Below, piece by piece: positions 20,464 through 28,795 of a DNA stretch of 64,000 nucleotides. A program made the translations under genes and the position numbers. The notes under the pieces are model-generated. The model was not told the DNA's origin and did no database searches. It saw only the letters and a list, made by a program, of their open reading frames with translations. Numbering within the stretch: the stretch's first letter is position 1; every line of letters starts with the position of its first letter. The DNA is from Dyella humicola (GTDB lineage: Bacteria; Pseudomonadota; Gammaproteobacteria; Xanthomonadales; Rhodanobacteraceae), in NCBI RefSeq assembly GCF_026283945.1, contig NZ_JAPDPC010000001.1, positions 1,240,001-1,304,000 of the forward strand, written 5' to 3'.

Positions 20464-21978
20464 ATGGATAAGCGTATTGGTCACGCGGGATTGGCCAGCC
20501 GAATCATGACGGCGGCCCAGGCCGCCGAACTGATCGACCCCGGCATGACGATAGGCATGAGCGGCTTTACCGGTGCCGGTTATCCCAAGGCTGTGCCGAA
20601 GGCGCTGGCCGATCGAATGATGGCCACGCACGGCCACGGCGATCCGTTCCGCGTTCGCGTGCTGACTGGTGCTTCAACCGCACCTGAGCTCGATGGTGCG
20701 CTCGCTCGCGCCGATGGCATCGACATGCGTTTGCCGTATCAGTCCGATCCCGAGTTGCGTGCGCGCATCAATCGCGGCGAAATGGATTATCTCGATATCC
20801 ACCTGAGCCATGTCGCGCAGTACGCCTGGTTTGGTTTCTTCGGCAAGCTCGACCTGGCGGTCATCGAGGCAACGGCCATCCTGCCGGATGGCAGTCTGTT
20901 GCCGTCCTCGTCGGTGGGCAACAACAAGACCTGGCTGGACCTTGCCGACAAGGTCATCATCGAGGTCAATCACTGGCAACCGCTCGAAATGGACGGTATG
21001 CACGATATCTACTACGGCACGGCTTTGCCGCCGCACCGCAGGCCGATACCGTTGATCAAGCCGGACGACCGCATCGGTGAGCCTTATCTGCGCTGCGATC
21101 CGGCCAAGGTCATCGCCGTCGTGGAAACGAATGCGCCGGACCGCAACAGCGCGTTTGCACCCATCGATGAAACGTCGAAGCGCATCGCTGGCCATCTGAT
21201 CGAGTTCTTCCGTCATGAGATTGTGAAGGGGCGTCTCAGCCCGCAGCTGTTGCCCCTGCAATCCGGTGTCGGCAATATCGCCAATGCCGTGCTTGCCGGC
21301 TTGCAGGAAGGCGGTTTCAGCGGCTTGACCGCGTATACCGAAGTGATCCAGGACGGCATGCTCGACCTGCTCGCCAACGGTGTGGTGAGCAGTGCATCGG
21401 CGACCTCGTTCTCGCTCAGCCCAGCGGGTATCGAGCGCTTCCTGGCGGACATCGAGTTCTTCCGCAAGCGCATCATTCTGCGCACGCAGGAAATCTCCAA
21501 TCATCCGGAGCTGGTGCGACGCCTGGGCTGCATCGCCATGAATGGCATGGTTGAGGCCGATATTTACGGCAACGTCAATTCCACGCACGTGGCGGGCACC
21601 AGCATCATCAACGGTATTGGTGGCTCCGGCGACTTCGCGCGCAACGGCTTCCTGTCCTGCTTTCTCACGCCCAGCACCGCGAAAAACGGCGCGATTTCCT
21701 GCCTGGTGCCGATGGTCAGCCATGTGGACCACACCGAGCACGACGTGGCCGTGCTGGTGACCGAGCAGGGCCTCGCCGACTTGCGTGGATTGTCGCCGCG
21801 GCAACGCGCCAAGGTGATTATCGAACGCTGTGCGCATCCCACTTATCGTCCGCTGCTGCAGGATTACTTCGAGCGGGCCTTGCGCGACAGCCGCGGCAAG
21901 CACACGCCGCATCTGCTCGCCGAGGCGTTGGCCTGGCACGAGCGATTTCTCGAAACGGGCGATATGCGGCCAAAATAG
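20464..21978 (+). CDS. Acetyl-CoA hydrolase/transferase (succinate:CoA transferase-like)
   Basis: The start at ATG 20464 (AGGAG 8 nt upstream) gives 504 residues. The protein has the Acetyl-CoA hydrolase/transferase fold with VGNNKTWLDLADKVIIEVNHW, the C-terminal domain with GIGGSGDFARNG, and YTEVIQDGML, which should hold the catalytic glutamate that forms the glutamyl-CoA intermediate. Close relatives include AarC-type succinyl-CoA:acetate CoA-transferases. Its role is probably acetate handling or overflow metabolism. It is monocistronic or co-transcribed with maf, 32 nt downstream. Confidence 0.9.
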   Translation: MDKRIGHAGLASRIMTAAQAAELIDPGMTIGMSGFTGAGYPKAVPKALADRMMATHGHGDPFRVRVLTGASTAPELDGALARADGIDMRLPYQSDPELRARINRGEMDYLDIHLSHVAQYAWFGFFGKLDLAVIEATAILPDGSLLPSSSVGNNKTWLDLADKVIIEVNHWQPLEMDGMHDIYYGTALPPHRRPIPLIKPDDRIGEPYLRCDPAKVIAVVETNAPDRNSAFAPIDETSKRIAGHLIEFFRHEIVKGRLSPQLLPLQSGVGNIANAVLAGLQEGGFSGLTAYTEVIQDGMLDLLANGVVSSASATSFSLSPAGIERFLADIEFFRKRIILRTQEISNHPELVRRLGCIAMNGMVEADIYGNVNSTHVAGTSIINGIGGSGDFARNGFLSCFLTPSTAKNGAISCLVPMVSHVDHTEHDVAVLVTEQGLADLRGLSPRQRAKVIIERCAHPTYRPLLQDYFERALRDSRGKHTPHLLAEALAWHERFLETGDMRPK

Positions 21979-22010
21979 GCCGCGCGTCGCCCAACGGACC
22001 CGGACACTCC

Positions 22011-22580
22011 ATGCTCTATCTCGCCTCCCAGTCACCACGCCGTCGCCAATTGCTCGAACAAATAGGCGTCGACTTCCGCACCGTTGAGGTGGACGTGCCC
22101 GAACAGCGCGCCATCGCAGAATCGCCACGCGAGTACGTGAGCCGCGTGGCTCGCGAGAAGGCGCTGGCCGGGCTCGCCGCGTTAGGAGACGCCAGCGCGG
22201 TCGTGCTTGGGGCCGATACGGAAGTGGTGCTCGATGACGAGGTGTTCGGCAAACCGGCGGACGCGGCCGATGCTGCAACCATGCTGCGGCGACTGTCCGG
22301 GCGCGTGCATGAGGTGATTTCCACCGTATGGTTAATCAGTCATCAGGGGGAGTGGAGCGATACCAGCGTGTCACGCGTGCGCATGCCTGAGCTGGATGCC
22401 GCCACCATCAAGGCCTATATCGCCACGGGCGAGGCGTTTGGCAAGGCGGGTGCGTACGCGATCCAGGGGCACGGCGCGAAGTTGATCGAACACCTCGATG
22501 GGAGCCACTCGGGTGTCATGGGGCTGCCAATCTTCGAAACGGCGCGCCTGCTGCGCGCGCGCTCTTTAATAACAGCCTAA
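22011..22580 (+). CDS. maf: Maf family nucleoside triphosphate pyrophosphatase
   Basis: This 189-residue protein has the SQSPRRRQLL motif (residues 7-16), the GADTEVVLDD catalytic segment and the C-terminal GKAGAYAIQGHG and GSHSGVMGLPIFET. It hydrolyses non-canonical or canonical pyrimidine nucleoside triphosphates (YhdE type, dTTP/UTP). Its stop overlaps the stop of the convergent CPBP gene by 4 nt. Confidence 0.94.
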   Translation: MLYLASQSPRRRQLLEQIGVDFRTVEVDVPEQRAIAESPREYVSRVAREKALAGLAALGDASAVVLGADTEVVLDDEVFGKPADAADAATMLRRLSGRVHEVISTVWLISHQGEWSDTSVSRVRMPELDAATIKAYIATGEAFGKAGAYAIQGHGAKLIEHLDGSHSGVMGLPIFETARLLRARSLITA

Positions 22581-23395
22581 CTGGCGGAGGTCATCACAAA
22601 CCACGACACCACGGCGAGCAGGTTGTTCATGCTGTGAGCCAGGACGGCCGGCCAGATCGAACCCGACTGCACGCGTAGCCAGCCGAGCAGCAATCCCAGC
22701 AGCGCCAGGTTGGGCAGCGCGTACCAGAGAAACGACAGATCGGGCAGGTGGACGCAGGCGAAGAAGATGGCGGTGACCACGATCGCCCAGCCGCTTCCCA
22801 CGTATCGGGCGATCGACGAAAGCAGCACACCGCGAAACAACAGTTCTTCCACCAGCGGGCCGATGCTCACCACCAGCAGTGCGAGAGGGATGCGCAAGGG
22901 CAGGGAGATATGGGCGCCGAGCTGCTTGATGTCCTGGCTGACCTCGTGCCCCTGCGCCACCCACTGCGTCAGCATGCCGCCGACGAAGGGCGTGGCCAGT
23001 CCAAGTACCAGGGCCAGGAGATACATGGCCGGCTGTTTCGACATGGCAAAGCCGAAACCGGGTAGCTCGGCTTTGGCCCATAACTGCGGCCACCAGCGTC
23101 GCACCAGATGCAGGATCGCGGCGGCTGCCACCAGCAGCGTGGCGATGACGGCGATGGCGCTCGCGTCCGAATGGGCCAGCCATGCGCGCCCACTCGTAAT
23201 GATCGAGGTGACATCACCGCCGTGCTGCGCGAGAGCCACGAGGCCCGCGGCGAGACCGATAACGGCCGCAACGGAAAGCTGAAGCGCAAAGTACAGGGCG
23301 ATCAGGCCGAGGGCATACCAGACGCCGGGCGCCAAGGCGGTAAGAGCGGGTGACGGTGGCGAAATGGGGGCGTAGTTCGGATGGTTCGCATCCAT
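22577..23395 (-). CDS. CPBP family intramembrane metalloprotease
   Basis: The start at 23395 (MDANHPNYAPIS) gives 272 residues; upstream in-frame codons run antisense to the next gene and are unlikely. The protein has about seven membrane segments. The CPBP motifs are visible: EELLFRG (about 181-187), FFACVHL (about 212-218) and HSMNNL near the C-terminus, forming the glutamate/histidine active site as in Rce1. The natural substrate is unknown. It converges on maf with a 4-nt overlap. Confidence 0.9.
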   Translation of the reverse strand: MDANHPNYAPISPPSPALTALAPGVWYALGLIALYFALQLSVAAVIGLAAGLVALAQHGGDVTSIITSGRAWLAHSDASAIAVIATLLVAAAAILHLVRRWWPQLWAKAELPGFGFAMSKQPAMYLLALVLGLATPFVGGMLTQWVAQGHEVSQDIKQLGAHISLPLRIPLALLVVSIGPLVEELLFRGVLLSSIARYVGSGWAIVVTAIFFACVHLPDLSFLWYALPNLALLGLLLGWLRVQSGSIWPAVLAHSMNNLLAVVSWFVMTSAS

Positions 23396-23606
23396 CGACG
23401 GTGGGTCCTGCGGGCGAGCGTCCAGATGATTTTCGCCAGGACGCAACGCGCTCGTCATCTGGCGTCCCCACGCTAGCCTCTGCCGCCGGATGGGCGCAAT
23501 CCTGCCCTTTGGCACGGTCAAGCCACGGCTTGCGCAGCGTTCACAAAGTCGCCCTGTATAGTTGCAGCACGTTCCAAGGAGGAAACTGGCGCTTCGGTGC
23601 CGACGT

Positions 23607-25166
23607 ATGTTTGCTTTCGACTGGCTGGCCGATCCTACTGCCTGGGCCGGTCTCCTCACCCTGGTGGTGCTGGAGATCGTGCTTGGCATCGACAATCTCG
23701 TCTTCATTGCGATCCTCGCCGACAAGCTACCGGCACGGGAGCGCGACAAGGCCCGCGTGCTCGGCCTCTCGCTGGCCCTGGTCATGCGCCTGGCGCTGCT
23801 GGGAGCGATGTCATGGCTGGTGAAACTCACCGCGCCAATCATCGCCTGGCAGGGCATCGCGTTTTCGTGGCGCGACATCATCCTGCTGCTGGGTGGCGCC
23901 TTCCTGCTGTTCAAGGCCACCGTGGAGCTGCACGAGCGGCTGGAGGCGGATGACGACCACGATGCGGCCAAGCGCGCGCCGGCCCAGTTCTGGCTGGTGG
24001 TGGCGCAGATCGTGGCGCTCGATGCCGTGTTCTCGCTCGACTCGGTGATTACGGCCGTCGGCATGGTCGATCACCTGTCCGTGATGATGGTGGCGGTGGT
24101 GATTGCGATGATCCTGATGATCAGCGCGAGCAAGCCGCTCACCCACTTCGTCAACGCGCGACCGACGGTGGTGATCCTGTGCCTGTCGTTCCTGCTGATG
24201 ATCGGCTTCAGCCTGGTGGCCGAAGCGTTCGGTTTCCATATCCCGAAGGGTTATCTGTACGCGGCGATCGGCTTCTCGATCATGATCGAGGTGTTCAACC
24301 AGACCATGCGCCGCAATCGCCGACGCAGCCTGTTCAGCAGCGCGCGTACCTTGCGTGATCGCACCGCCATGGCCGTGCTGAACCTGCTGGGCGGCACCGG
24401 CAGTGATGACGAGAAGGACGCCGCGCATACGGCAACCACGACCGTGGTCGGCAGCGCGGCCATGTTCGGCAAGGACGAACTGGCGATGGTGCAGGGCGTG
24501 CTGGACCTGGCGCACCGGCCGGTGCGCTCCATCATGACGCCGCGCCCCGAGATCAACTGGATCGATCCGCGTGAAAGCGCCGAGCAACTGCGCGCCGAAG
24601 TCACCTCTTCCAGTCATGCCTGGCTGCCCGTGGCGGGTGACGATCTCGACCAGTTGGTCGGCGTAGCCTCCTCACGCGACCTGCTGGCGAGCCTGCTCGA
24701 ACACGGGCAGATCGACGTCGACAACGTCGTGCGCAAGCCGCTCACCGTGCTGGAGTCGCTCAGCGTACTGCGGCTGATCGAAGAGTTTCGCCGCTCGCCG
24801 CTGCAAGTGGCCCTGGTGGTGGATGAGTACGGCAGCGTGCTTGGGCTGGTGACGCCCACCGATGTGCTTGAAGTGATTGCCGGTGAATTTCCCGATGACG
24901 AAAGCGGTGATCCTTCGTTCGTGCAGGAAAGCGACGGCAGCTGGATGCTCGACGCGAGCCTGGACCTGCGGCGAGTCGAGCACATGCTCGGCTTCAAGCT
25001 CAGCGGCGACGACAGCTTTTCCACGCTGGCCGGCTATGTGCTGCAACAGCTGGGACGCTTGCCCAGCGCGGGTGACAGCTTCACCAGCGAAGGCTTGCGC
25101 TTCGAAGTGGTGACGATGGACGGGGCGCGCATCGAGCGTCTCAAGGTCACGCCGGTCGGCGATTAG
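23607..25166 (+). CDS. TerC family membrane protein with CBS pair and CorC/HlyC domain
   Basis: This 519-residue protein resembles E. coli YegH/YoaE. Residues 1-230 form the TerC membrane domain ([38 protein letters not shown], with acidic residues in the membrane), 300-425 a CBS pair, and 435-515 the CorC_HlyC transporter-associated domain. Metal-ion export is likely. The start at ATG 23607 matches the family, yet the only strong Shine-Dalgarno (AAGGAGG, 23576-23582) lies 24 nt upstream, unusually far. Confidence 0.9.
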   Translation: MFAFDWLADPTAWAGLLTLVVLEIVLGIDNLVFIAILADKLPARERDKARVLGLSLALVMRLALLGAMSWLVKLTAPIIAWQGIAFSWRDIILLLGGAFLLFKATVELHERLEADDDHDAAKRAPAQFWLVVAQIVALDAVFSLDSVITAVGMVDHLSVMMVAVVIAMILMISASKPLTHFVNARPTVVILCLSFLLMIGFSLVAEAFGFHIPKGYLYAAIGFSIMIEVFNQTMRRNRRRSLFSSARTLRDRTAMAVLNLLGGTGSDDEKDAAHTATTTVVGSAAMFGKDELAMVQGVLDLAHRPVRSIMTPRPEINWIDPRESAEQLRAEVTSSSHAWLPVAGDDLDQLVGVASSRDLLASLLEHGQIDVDNVVRKPLTVLESLSVLRLIEEFRRSPLQVALVVDEYGSVLGLVTPTDVLEVIAGEFPDDESGDPSFVQESDGSWMLDASLDLRRVEHMLGFKLSGDDSFSTLAGYVLQQLGRLPSAGDSFTSEGLRFEVVTMDGARIERLKVTPVGD

Positions 25167-25180
25167 ATGTGGCTGTGACT

Positions 25181-25361
25181 CCTTCTCCCCTCCGGGGAGA
25201 AGGTTGGGATGAGGGGCAGGTGCTCGCGGTCACGCGTTGATCGAGCGATATGGCCAGCGTGCCGCTTACGCAGCGGGCGGCACCCTAGCGACCACGCTCA
25301 ATTGTCGCGCTGTCTCGAGCACTCGCCCCTCATCCCAACCTTCTCCCCGGCGGGGAGAAGG
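25181..25361. repeat. Inverted-repeat element (REP-like, CTTCTCCCC family)
   Basis: A left arm at 25181-25217 and a right arm at 25325-25361 are near-perfect inverted copies: each is a small hairpin (CCTTCTCCCC / GGGGAGAAGG) with a conserved flank GTTGGGATGAGGGGC. Positions 25197-25280 between and within the arms match 62912-62995 without gaps and with about 8 mismatches, so this is a dispersed element. Shorter members of the same hairpin family are at 35350-35372 and 39567-39588. It fills the gap between two convergent genes and may also stop transcription. Confidence 0.8.
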
Positions 25362-25407
25362 CGCAGAGGCCGCGCAACCGGAGCGCCAGGCCGCAAAGGG
25401 CCGGCGC

Positions 25408-25803
25408 CTAGCCCGCGAGCAAGGCTCGGAACAGTCCGATGACACCCAGCACCAACATCACCGCCCATCCGGCGGAAGCCACCATGAAGCCGGGGCCACG
25501 CTTGGCCGGGTCCTTCAGATAGGCCACGGCATACCACACGCGGCCAAATACCCAGACCAGCCCGGCCACGCTGCCCCACAGGGCAAAGCCATACTGCACG
25601 GCCAGCCAAAGCGTGGGCAGGAAGATCACGGTGGATTCCAGCGTGTTCATCTGCACGCGCCAGGCCCGATCGAAGCCCGGATGGCCGCTGATCGCCGGTG
25701 CCTTGATGCCGTACTTTTCTCGTGCCTTGCCGGTGGCCCACACGGTGCCGACTTGCAGCAGGATGGTAAGTAGGACAACGACGGCGGGCAGATGCTGGAT
25801 CAT
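25408..25803 (-). CDS. MAPEG family membrane protein
   Basis: This 131-residue protein has four hydrophobic segments and the MAPEG-type motif FDRAWRVQMNTLESTVIFLP (residues about 44-63), followed by GRVWYAVAYLKDPAKRGPGF. MAPEG proteins are membrane-bound glutathione-dependent enzymes or their relatives; bacterial members are poorly characterised. It is monocistronic and divergent from ypfJ. Confidence 0.88.
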   Translation of the reverse strand: MIQHLPAVVVLLTILLQVGTVWATGKAREKYGIKAPAISGHPGFDRAWRVQMNTLESTVIFLPTLWLAVQYGFALWGSVAGLVWVFGRVWYAVAYLKDPAKRGPGFMVASAGWAVMLVLGVIGLFRALLAG

Positions 25804-25919
25804 GAGGGACTCTCGTAAAAAGGTGGCCCACTGTAGCCATCGGATACACGTAGCGGGAGTAGGCGCAAGGCGCTATCGTCACCCGGTCACCACTGTGGTG
25901 TGCCACCGAGGGCCGTCAT

Positions 25920-26780
25920 ATGGACTGGCAAAAGGGCGAGCGCAGTGAGAACGTCGAGGTCGATAGCGGTGGCGGCGGCGGTCCGCGCTTCGGCGGTGGT
26001 CGCGGCATGGGCATCGGCGGCATCATCATCCTGGCGATCCTGGGCGTGGTGTTCTTCAAGGACCCCACGGCCTTGCTCAACCAGGCGGACAACGGCGGCC
26101 AGGTCGCCGCGCCCACCGGCGAGCCGGCCCAGGTCGATCCGCAAACCAAGGATTTCGTCAGCGCGATTCTGGGCTCCACCGAAAAGACCTGGGGCGACAT
26201 TTTTGCGGCGCATGGCCAGCAATACGTGGATCCCAAGCTGGATCTGTTCAGTGGCGGCGTGAATACCGCCTGCGGTTCGGCGTCGACCGCGGTCGGACCG
26301 TTCTACTGTCCTGGCGACCAGAAAGTGTATCTGGACGTCGCGTTCTTTCAGGAGTTGGAGAACCGCTTCCATGCGTCGGGCGATTTCGCGCGGGCTTACG
26401 TGATTGCGCATGAAGTCGGCCACCACGTGCAGAACCTCACGGGCGTGTTCGACCAGGTGGAGCAGGCGCGTCGTCGCGGCGCACGGATGGAAGGCGCTGA
26501 CGGCTTGTCGGTGCGGCAGGAACTGCAGGCCGACTGTTTTGCCGGCGTCTGGGCCAATCACAGCCAGCAGCGCTTGCAGTGGCTGCAGCCGGGCGACATC
26601 GAGTCGGCGCTCAACGCGGCCAGCAAGATTGGCGACGACGCATTGCAGCAGCAGGCACAAGGCCGGGTGGTGCCCGACTCCTTCACCCATGGCACCTCGG
26701 CGCAGCGCGTGCAGTGGTTCCGTACCGGCTTCGAGAGCGGCGATATGGCCAGCTGCAATACGTTTGCCGGCCCGCTCTAG
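25920..26780 (+). CDS. ypfJ: YpfJ-type neutral zinc metallopeptidase
   Basis: This 286-residue protein has a glycine-rich N-terminus, one membrane segment (about 30-46, IGGIIILAILGVVFF) and a large extracytoplasmic domain with the zinc site HEVGHH (about 163-168) and RQELQADCFAGVW, which supplies the third ligand region. The family (KPN_02809/YpfJ) is named as a putative neutral zinc metallopeptidase; its substrate is unknown. A hairpin lies 28 nt after the stop. Confidence 0.93.
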   Translation: MDWQKGERSENVEVDSGGGGGPRFGGGRGMGIGGIIILAILGVVFFKDPTALLNQADNGGQVAAPTGEPAQVDPQTKDFVSAILGSTEKTWGDIFAAHGQQYVDPKLDLFSGGVNTACGSASTAVGPFYCPGDQKVYLDVAFFQELENRFHASGDFARAYVIAHEVGHHVQNLTGVFDQVEQARRRGARMEGADGLSVRQELQADCFAGVWANHSQQRLQWLQPGDIESALNAASKIGDDALQQQAQGRVVPDSFTHGTSAQRVQWFRTGFESGDMASCNTFAGPL

Positions 26781-26807
26781 GCGCATCCATGGCTGCCGAC
26801 GCACGAA

Positions 26808-26826
26808 GGCCCGTCACCTGCGGGCC
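26808..26826 (+). terminator. Hairpin after ypfJ
   Basis: GGCCCG and CGGGCC form a 6-bp GC stem around a 7-nt loop, 28 nt after the ypfJ stop. No T-run follows directly, so it is only a candidate. Confidence 0.4.
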
Positions 26827-26829
26827 GTG

Positions 26830-26880
26830 GTCGTTCTAAAATGGCGCTGCTGCACGCCTTGGGGTGTGCCTTAGAACGAC
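26830..26880 (+). promoter_or_regulatory. Extended stem-loop immediately upstream of the YkgJ-like gene
   Basis: GTCGTTCTAA (26830-26839) and TTAGAACGAC (26871-26880) are perfect 10-bp inverted arms. Between them GCACGCC (26852-26858) pairs with GGTGTGC (26863-26869) around TTGG. The structure ends 3 nt before the ATG at 26884, so in RNA it would cover the ribosome binding site, and in DNA it could be an operator. Confidence 0.5.
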
Positions 26881-26883
26881 TGC

Positions 26884-27252
26884 ATGCTGCATCCCTGCCT
26901 ACGTTGCGGCGCTTGCTGCGCCTATTTCCGCGTGGCCTTTCACTGGTCAGAGGCGGACGCGTCCCTGGGCGGCGTGGTTCCGCCAGAGCTGACCGAAACG
27001 CTCGATCCGCATCGATTGGTCATGCGTGGCACTCAGGCGTCGAAGCCGCGTTGCGTGGGCTTGCAAGGTACGGTGGGGGAGGCTGCGCATTGCGGCATTT
27101 ACGAGGGACGGCCGTCGGTTTGTCGCGAGGTGCAGCCATCCTGGGAGTTTGGGGCGCTCAGTCTCCAGTGCGACAAGGCACGCAGTGCGCACGGATTACC
27201 GGTGCTGACGCCGGCGGACTGGCCTGAGCCAACCGGCGCCGATGCGGCGTAG
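26884..27252 (+). CDS. YkgJ family cysteine-cluster protein
   Basis: This 122-residue protein opens with the motif CLRCGACC (Cys5, 8, 11, 12) and has two later cysteines in HCGIYEGRPSVCREV, the pattern of the CxxCxxCC zinc- or iron-chelate family (YkgJ). The biochemical role is unknown. No ribosome binding site is apparent in front of the ATG; that stretch is occupied by the inverted repeat at 26830-26880. Confidence 0.85.
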   Translation: MLHPCLRCGACCAYFRVAFHWSEADASLGGVVPPELTETLDPHRLVMRGTQASKPRCVGLQGTVGEAAHCGIYEGRPSVCREVQPSWEFGALSLQCDKARSAHGLPVLTPADWPEPTGADAA

Positions 27253-27282
27253 GCATCTCAGGGCTCTTGATCCACATAGGGG

Positions 27283-28062
27283 TTAGCGCCCGCTGGGTGC
27301 GCCCACCTCATTCTGGAAGGCGAGTACGAACTGCTTCAAGTCGTTCTCATTGACGTCCGAGATGGCCGCGTACTGCATGCCATCGGCGCGCCAACGAATC
27401 ACCGTATAGCCGTGTCGCTGCGTTTGCACCTGTGCGGTCGCCGCGGCCTCCGTTGGCCACTGGTAGAGGTTGATGACATGCAGGCGCCGCTTGTAGATCA
27501 GTGCGGCGACACCGTGGCCGTCGACAGCATCCAGCCGCCCGCCGACAAGCGGGAAGCCTTCGCTGGCAAGATCCTTCACGCGTGGCGAGAAATCCAGCTT
27601 GCCCTCGAACCAAGGCTTGACCGTGTGTTGATCGGTCGACACGACATCCATCAAATGCTGTTCCTGCAGCGAGCGGACATGGCCCGAGATCACCTCGGCC
27701 ACGACCTGATCGTCGCCCAGGGCCGGCTGCCGCCACACGTGGAACCAGGCCGGACTGGTGACAAGCAGGGCGCCTGCGAAGCCGGCGGCCATGGCGAAGG
27801 CGAGCGGTGCGCGGCGGCGCGGTGGCCGCGAGGTCACCGTCATAGCGGGCCTGGCCGCACTCCAGCGCTCGCGCAATGCTTCCGGTGCGCGCCGATACAG
27901 GGATGGTTGCGCGAGCGCCTTGTGCAGGGTGGCATACGTGCCGTAGCGGGCCGTGCAGGCGGCACAGTCCTGCATATGCTGCGCGACGGCCGCGCTATTG
28001 GCCGCGTCGAGTTCGTCGTCCAGATAGGCATGTAGGAGCAGCCTGGCGTCATCGCACATCAT
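27283..28062 (-). CDS. ZAS-type zinc-binding anti-sigma factor
   Basis: This 259-residue protein begins with a ZAS domain: LLLHAYLDDELD and HMQDCAAC (His29, Cys33, Cys36). A single membrane segment follows at about residues 88-108, then a periplasmic domain of about 150 residues. It overlaps the upstream ECF gene by 14 nt. The extracytoplasmic part is expected to sense the inducing signal, with the ZAS domain holding the sigma factor. Confidence 0.9.
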   Translation of the reverse strand: MMCDDARLLLHAYLDDELDAANSAAVAQHMQDCAACTARYGTYATLHKALAQPSLYRRAPEALRERWSAARPAMTVTSRPPRRRAPLAFAMAAGFAGALLVTSPAWFHVWRQPALGDDQVVAEVISGHVRSLQEQHLMDVVSTDQHTVKPWFEGKLDFSPRVKDLASEGFPLVGGRLDAVDGHGVAALIYKRRLHVINLYQWPTEAAATAQVQTQRHGYTVIRWRADGMQYAAISDVNENDLKQFVLAFQNEVGAPSGR

Positions 28063-28621
28063 GGCGACGTACCTCCTTGGGTCGGCAGGTCAGTTCGGTC
28101 TTCAGCCGTTCGCGGGCACGCGCCAGTCGCGACATGACCGTGCCGATTTTCTGTTCGGTGATCGCAGCGATCTCCTTGTACGAGCACTCTTCCAGCTCGC
28201 GCAGCACGATCACTTCGCGCAGCGGTGGCGGCAGATGCTCCAGTGCGATCTGCAGTGCACCTACATCCACGGCGAGCAGCGTCAGAGTTTCTGGTGAAGG
28301 GCCTTCATCCACCAGCGGATGCGCGTCGTCGTCCAGCGAGGCGCGCAGGGCCTCCTGGGGTATTTTCGTACGCAGTGTGTAAAACGTGTTTCGCACGATG
28401 GCGAGCAACCAGACCCGAGCATCGCCGCCATGGAAGCTGTCGAAATAGCGCAGCGCACGAAGCATGGCTTCCTGCACCACGTCCTGTGCGTCCGCATCGT
28501 CGTGGGCGAGCCAGCGCGCGAGGTTGTAGGCGGCATCGAGGTACGGCAACACGAGCGACTCGAAGCGAGTGCTTCTCGCTGGGTCGTGGCTCGGCGATCC
28601 GACGGACGACTCGATGGGCAT
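28049..28621 (-). CDS. ECF-type sigma factor (second divergent module)
   Basis: This 190-residue sigma factor has region 2 (ADAQDVVQEAMLRALRYFDSF, then ARVWLLAIVRNTFY) and region 4 (LPPPLREVIVLRELEECSYK and IAAITEQKIGTVMSRLARAR). It overlaps its ZAS anti-sigma gene. A promoter-like GGAATA-N16-GGTATC motif ends only 6 nt before the ATG, so if it is real the mRNA would be nearly leaderless. It is divergent from the metallophosphoesterase-cupredoxin pair. Confidence 0.92.
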   Translation of the reverse strand: MPIESSVGSPSHDPARSTRFESLVLPYLDAAYNLARWLAHDDADAQDVVQEAMLRALRYFDSFHGGDARVWLLAIVRNTFYTLRTKIPQEALRASLDDDAHPLVDEGPSPETLTLLAVDVGALQIALEHLPPPLREVIVLRELEECSYKEIAAITEQKIGTVMSRLARARERLKTELTCRPKEVRRHDVR

Positions 28622-28627
28622 AAGAGG

Positions 28628-28655
28628 GATACCTCTGCTGGCGTCACTTTATTCC
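28628..28655 (-). promoter_or_regulatory. ECF-type promoter motif GGAATA-N16-GGTATC facing the ECF gene
   Basis: On the minus strand GGAATA (28655-28650) is followed after 16 nt by GGTATC (28633-28628). The divergent copy at 28692-28719 has the same -35 hexamer and the same spacing. The -10 ends 6 nt before the ATG at 28621, leaving almost no leader; an AGAGG at 28638-28634 within the motif is the only alternative use of this sequence. Confidence 0.6.
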
Positions 28656-28691
28656 AAGTCCGTGTTGCGAGCGTGCAAACGACGATGGGTG

Positions 28692-28719
28692 GGAATAGAT
28701 CCCCGGGTCTCCCGGTAAT
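28692..28719 (+). promoter_or_regulatory. ECF-type promoter motif GGAATA-N16-GGTAAT facing the phosphoesterase gene
   Basis: GGAATA (28692-28697) and GGTAAT (28714-28719) are 16 nt apart, the mirror image of the pair that faces the ECF gene. A transcript from here would have a leader of about 70 nt before the ATG at 28796. Confidence 0.62.
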
Positions 28720-28795
28720 GCACGGTGAGGGGCAAGTTGGATCGACGCCCGCATTCCGAATGGCCGCACGGCCACCCAGCCTGGAGATACCGATC

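Noticed and set aside
20674-22278. 534-residue open frame antisense to the CoA-transferase gene
   Set aside because: It is a shadow of a well-supported gene, with no domain and no ribosome binding site.
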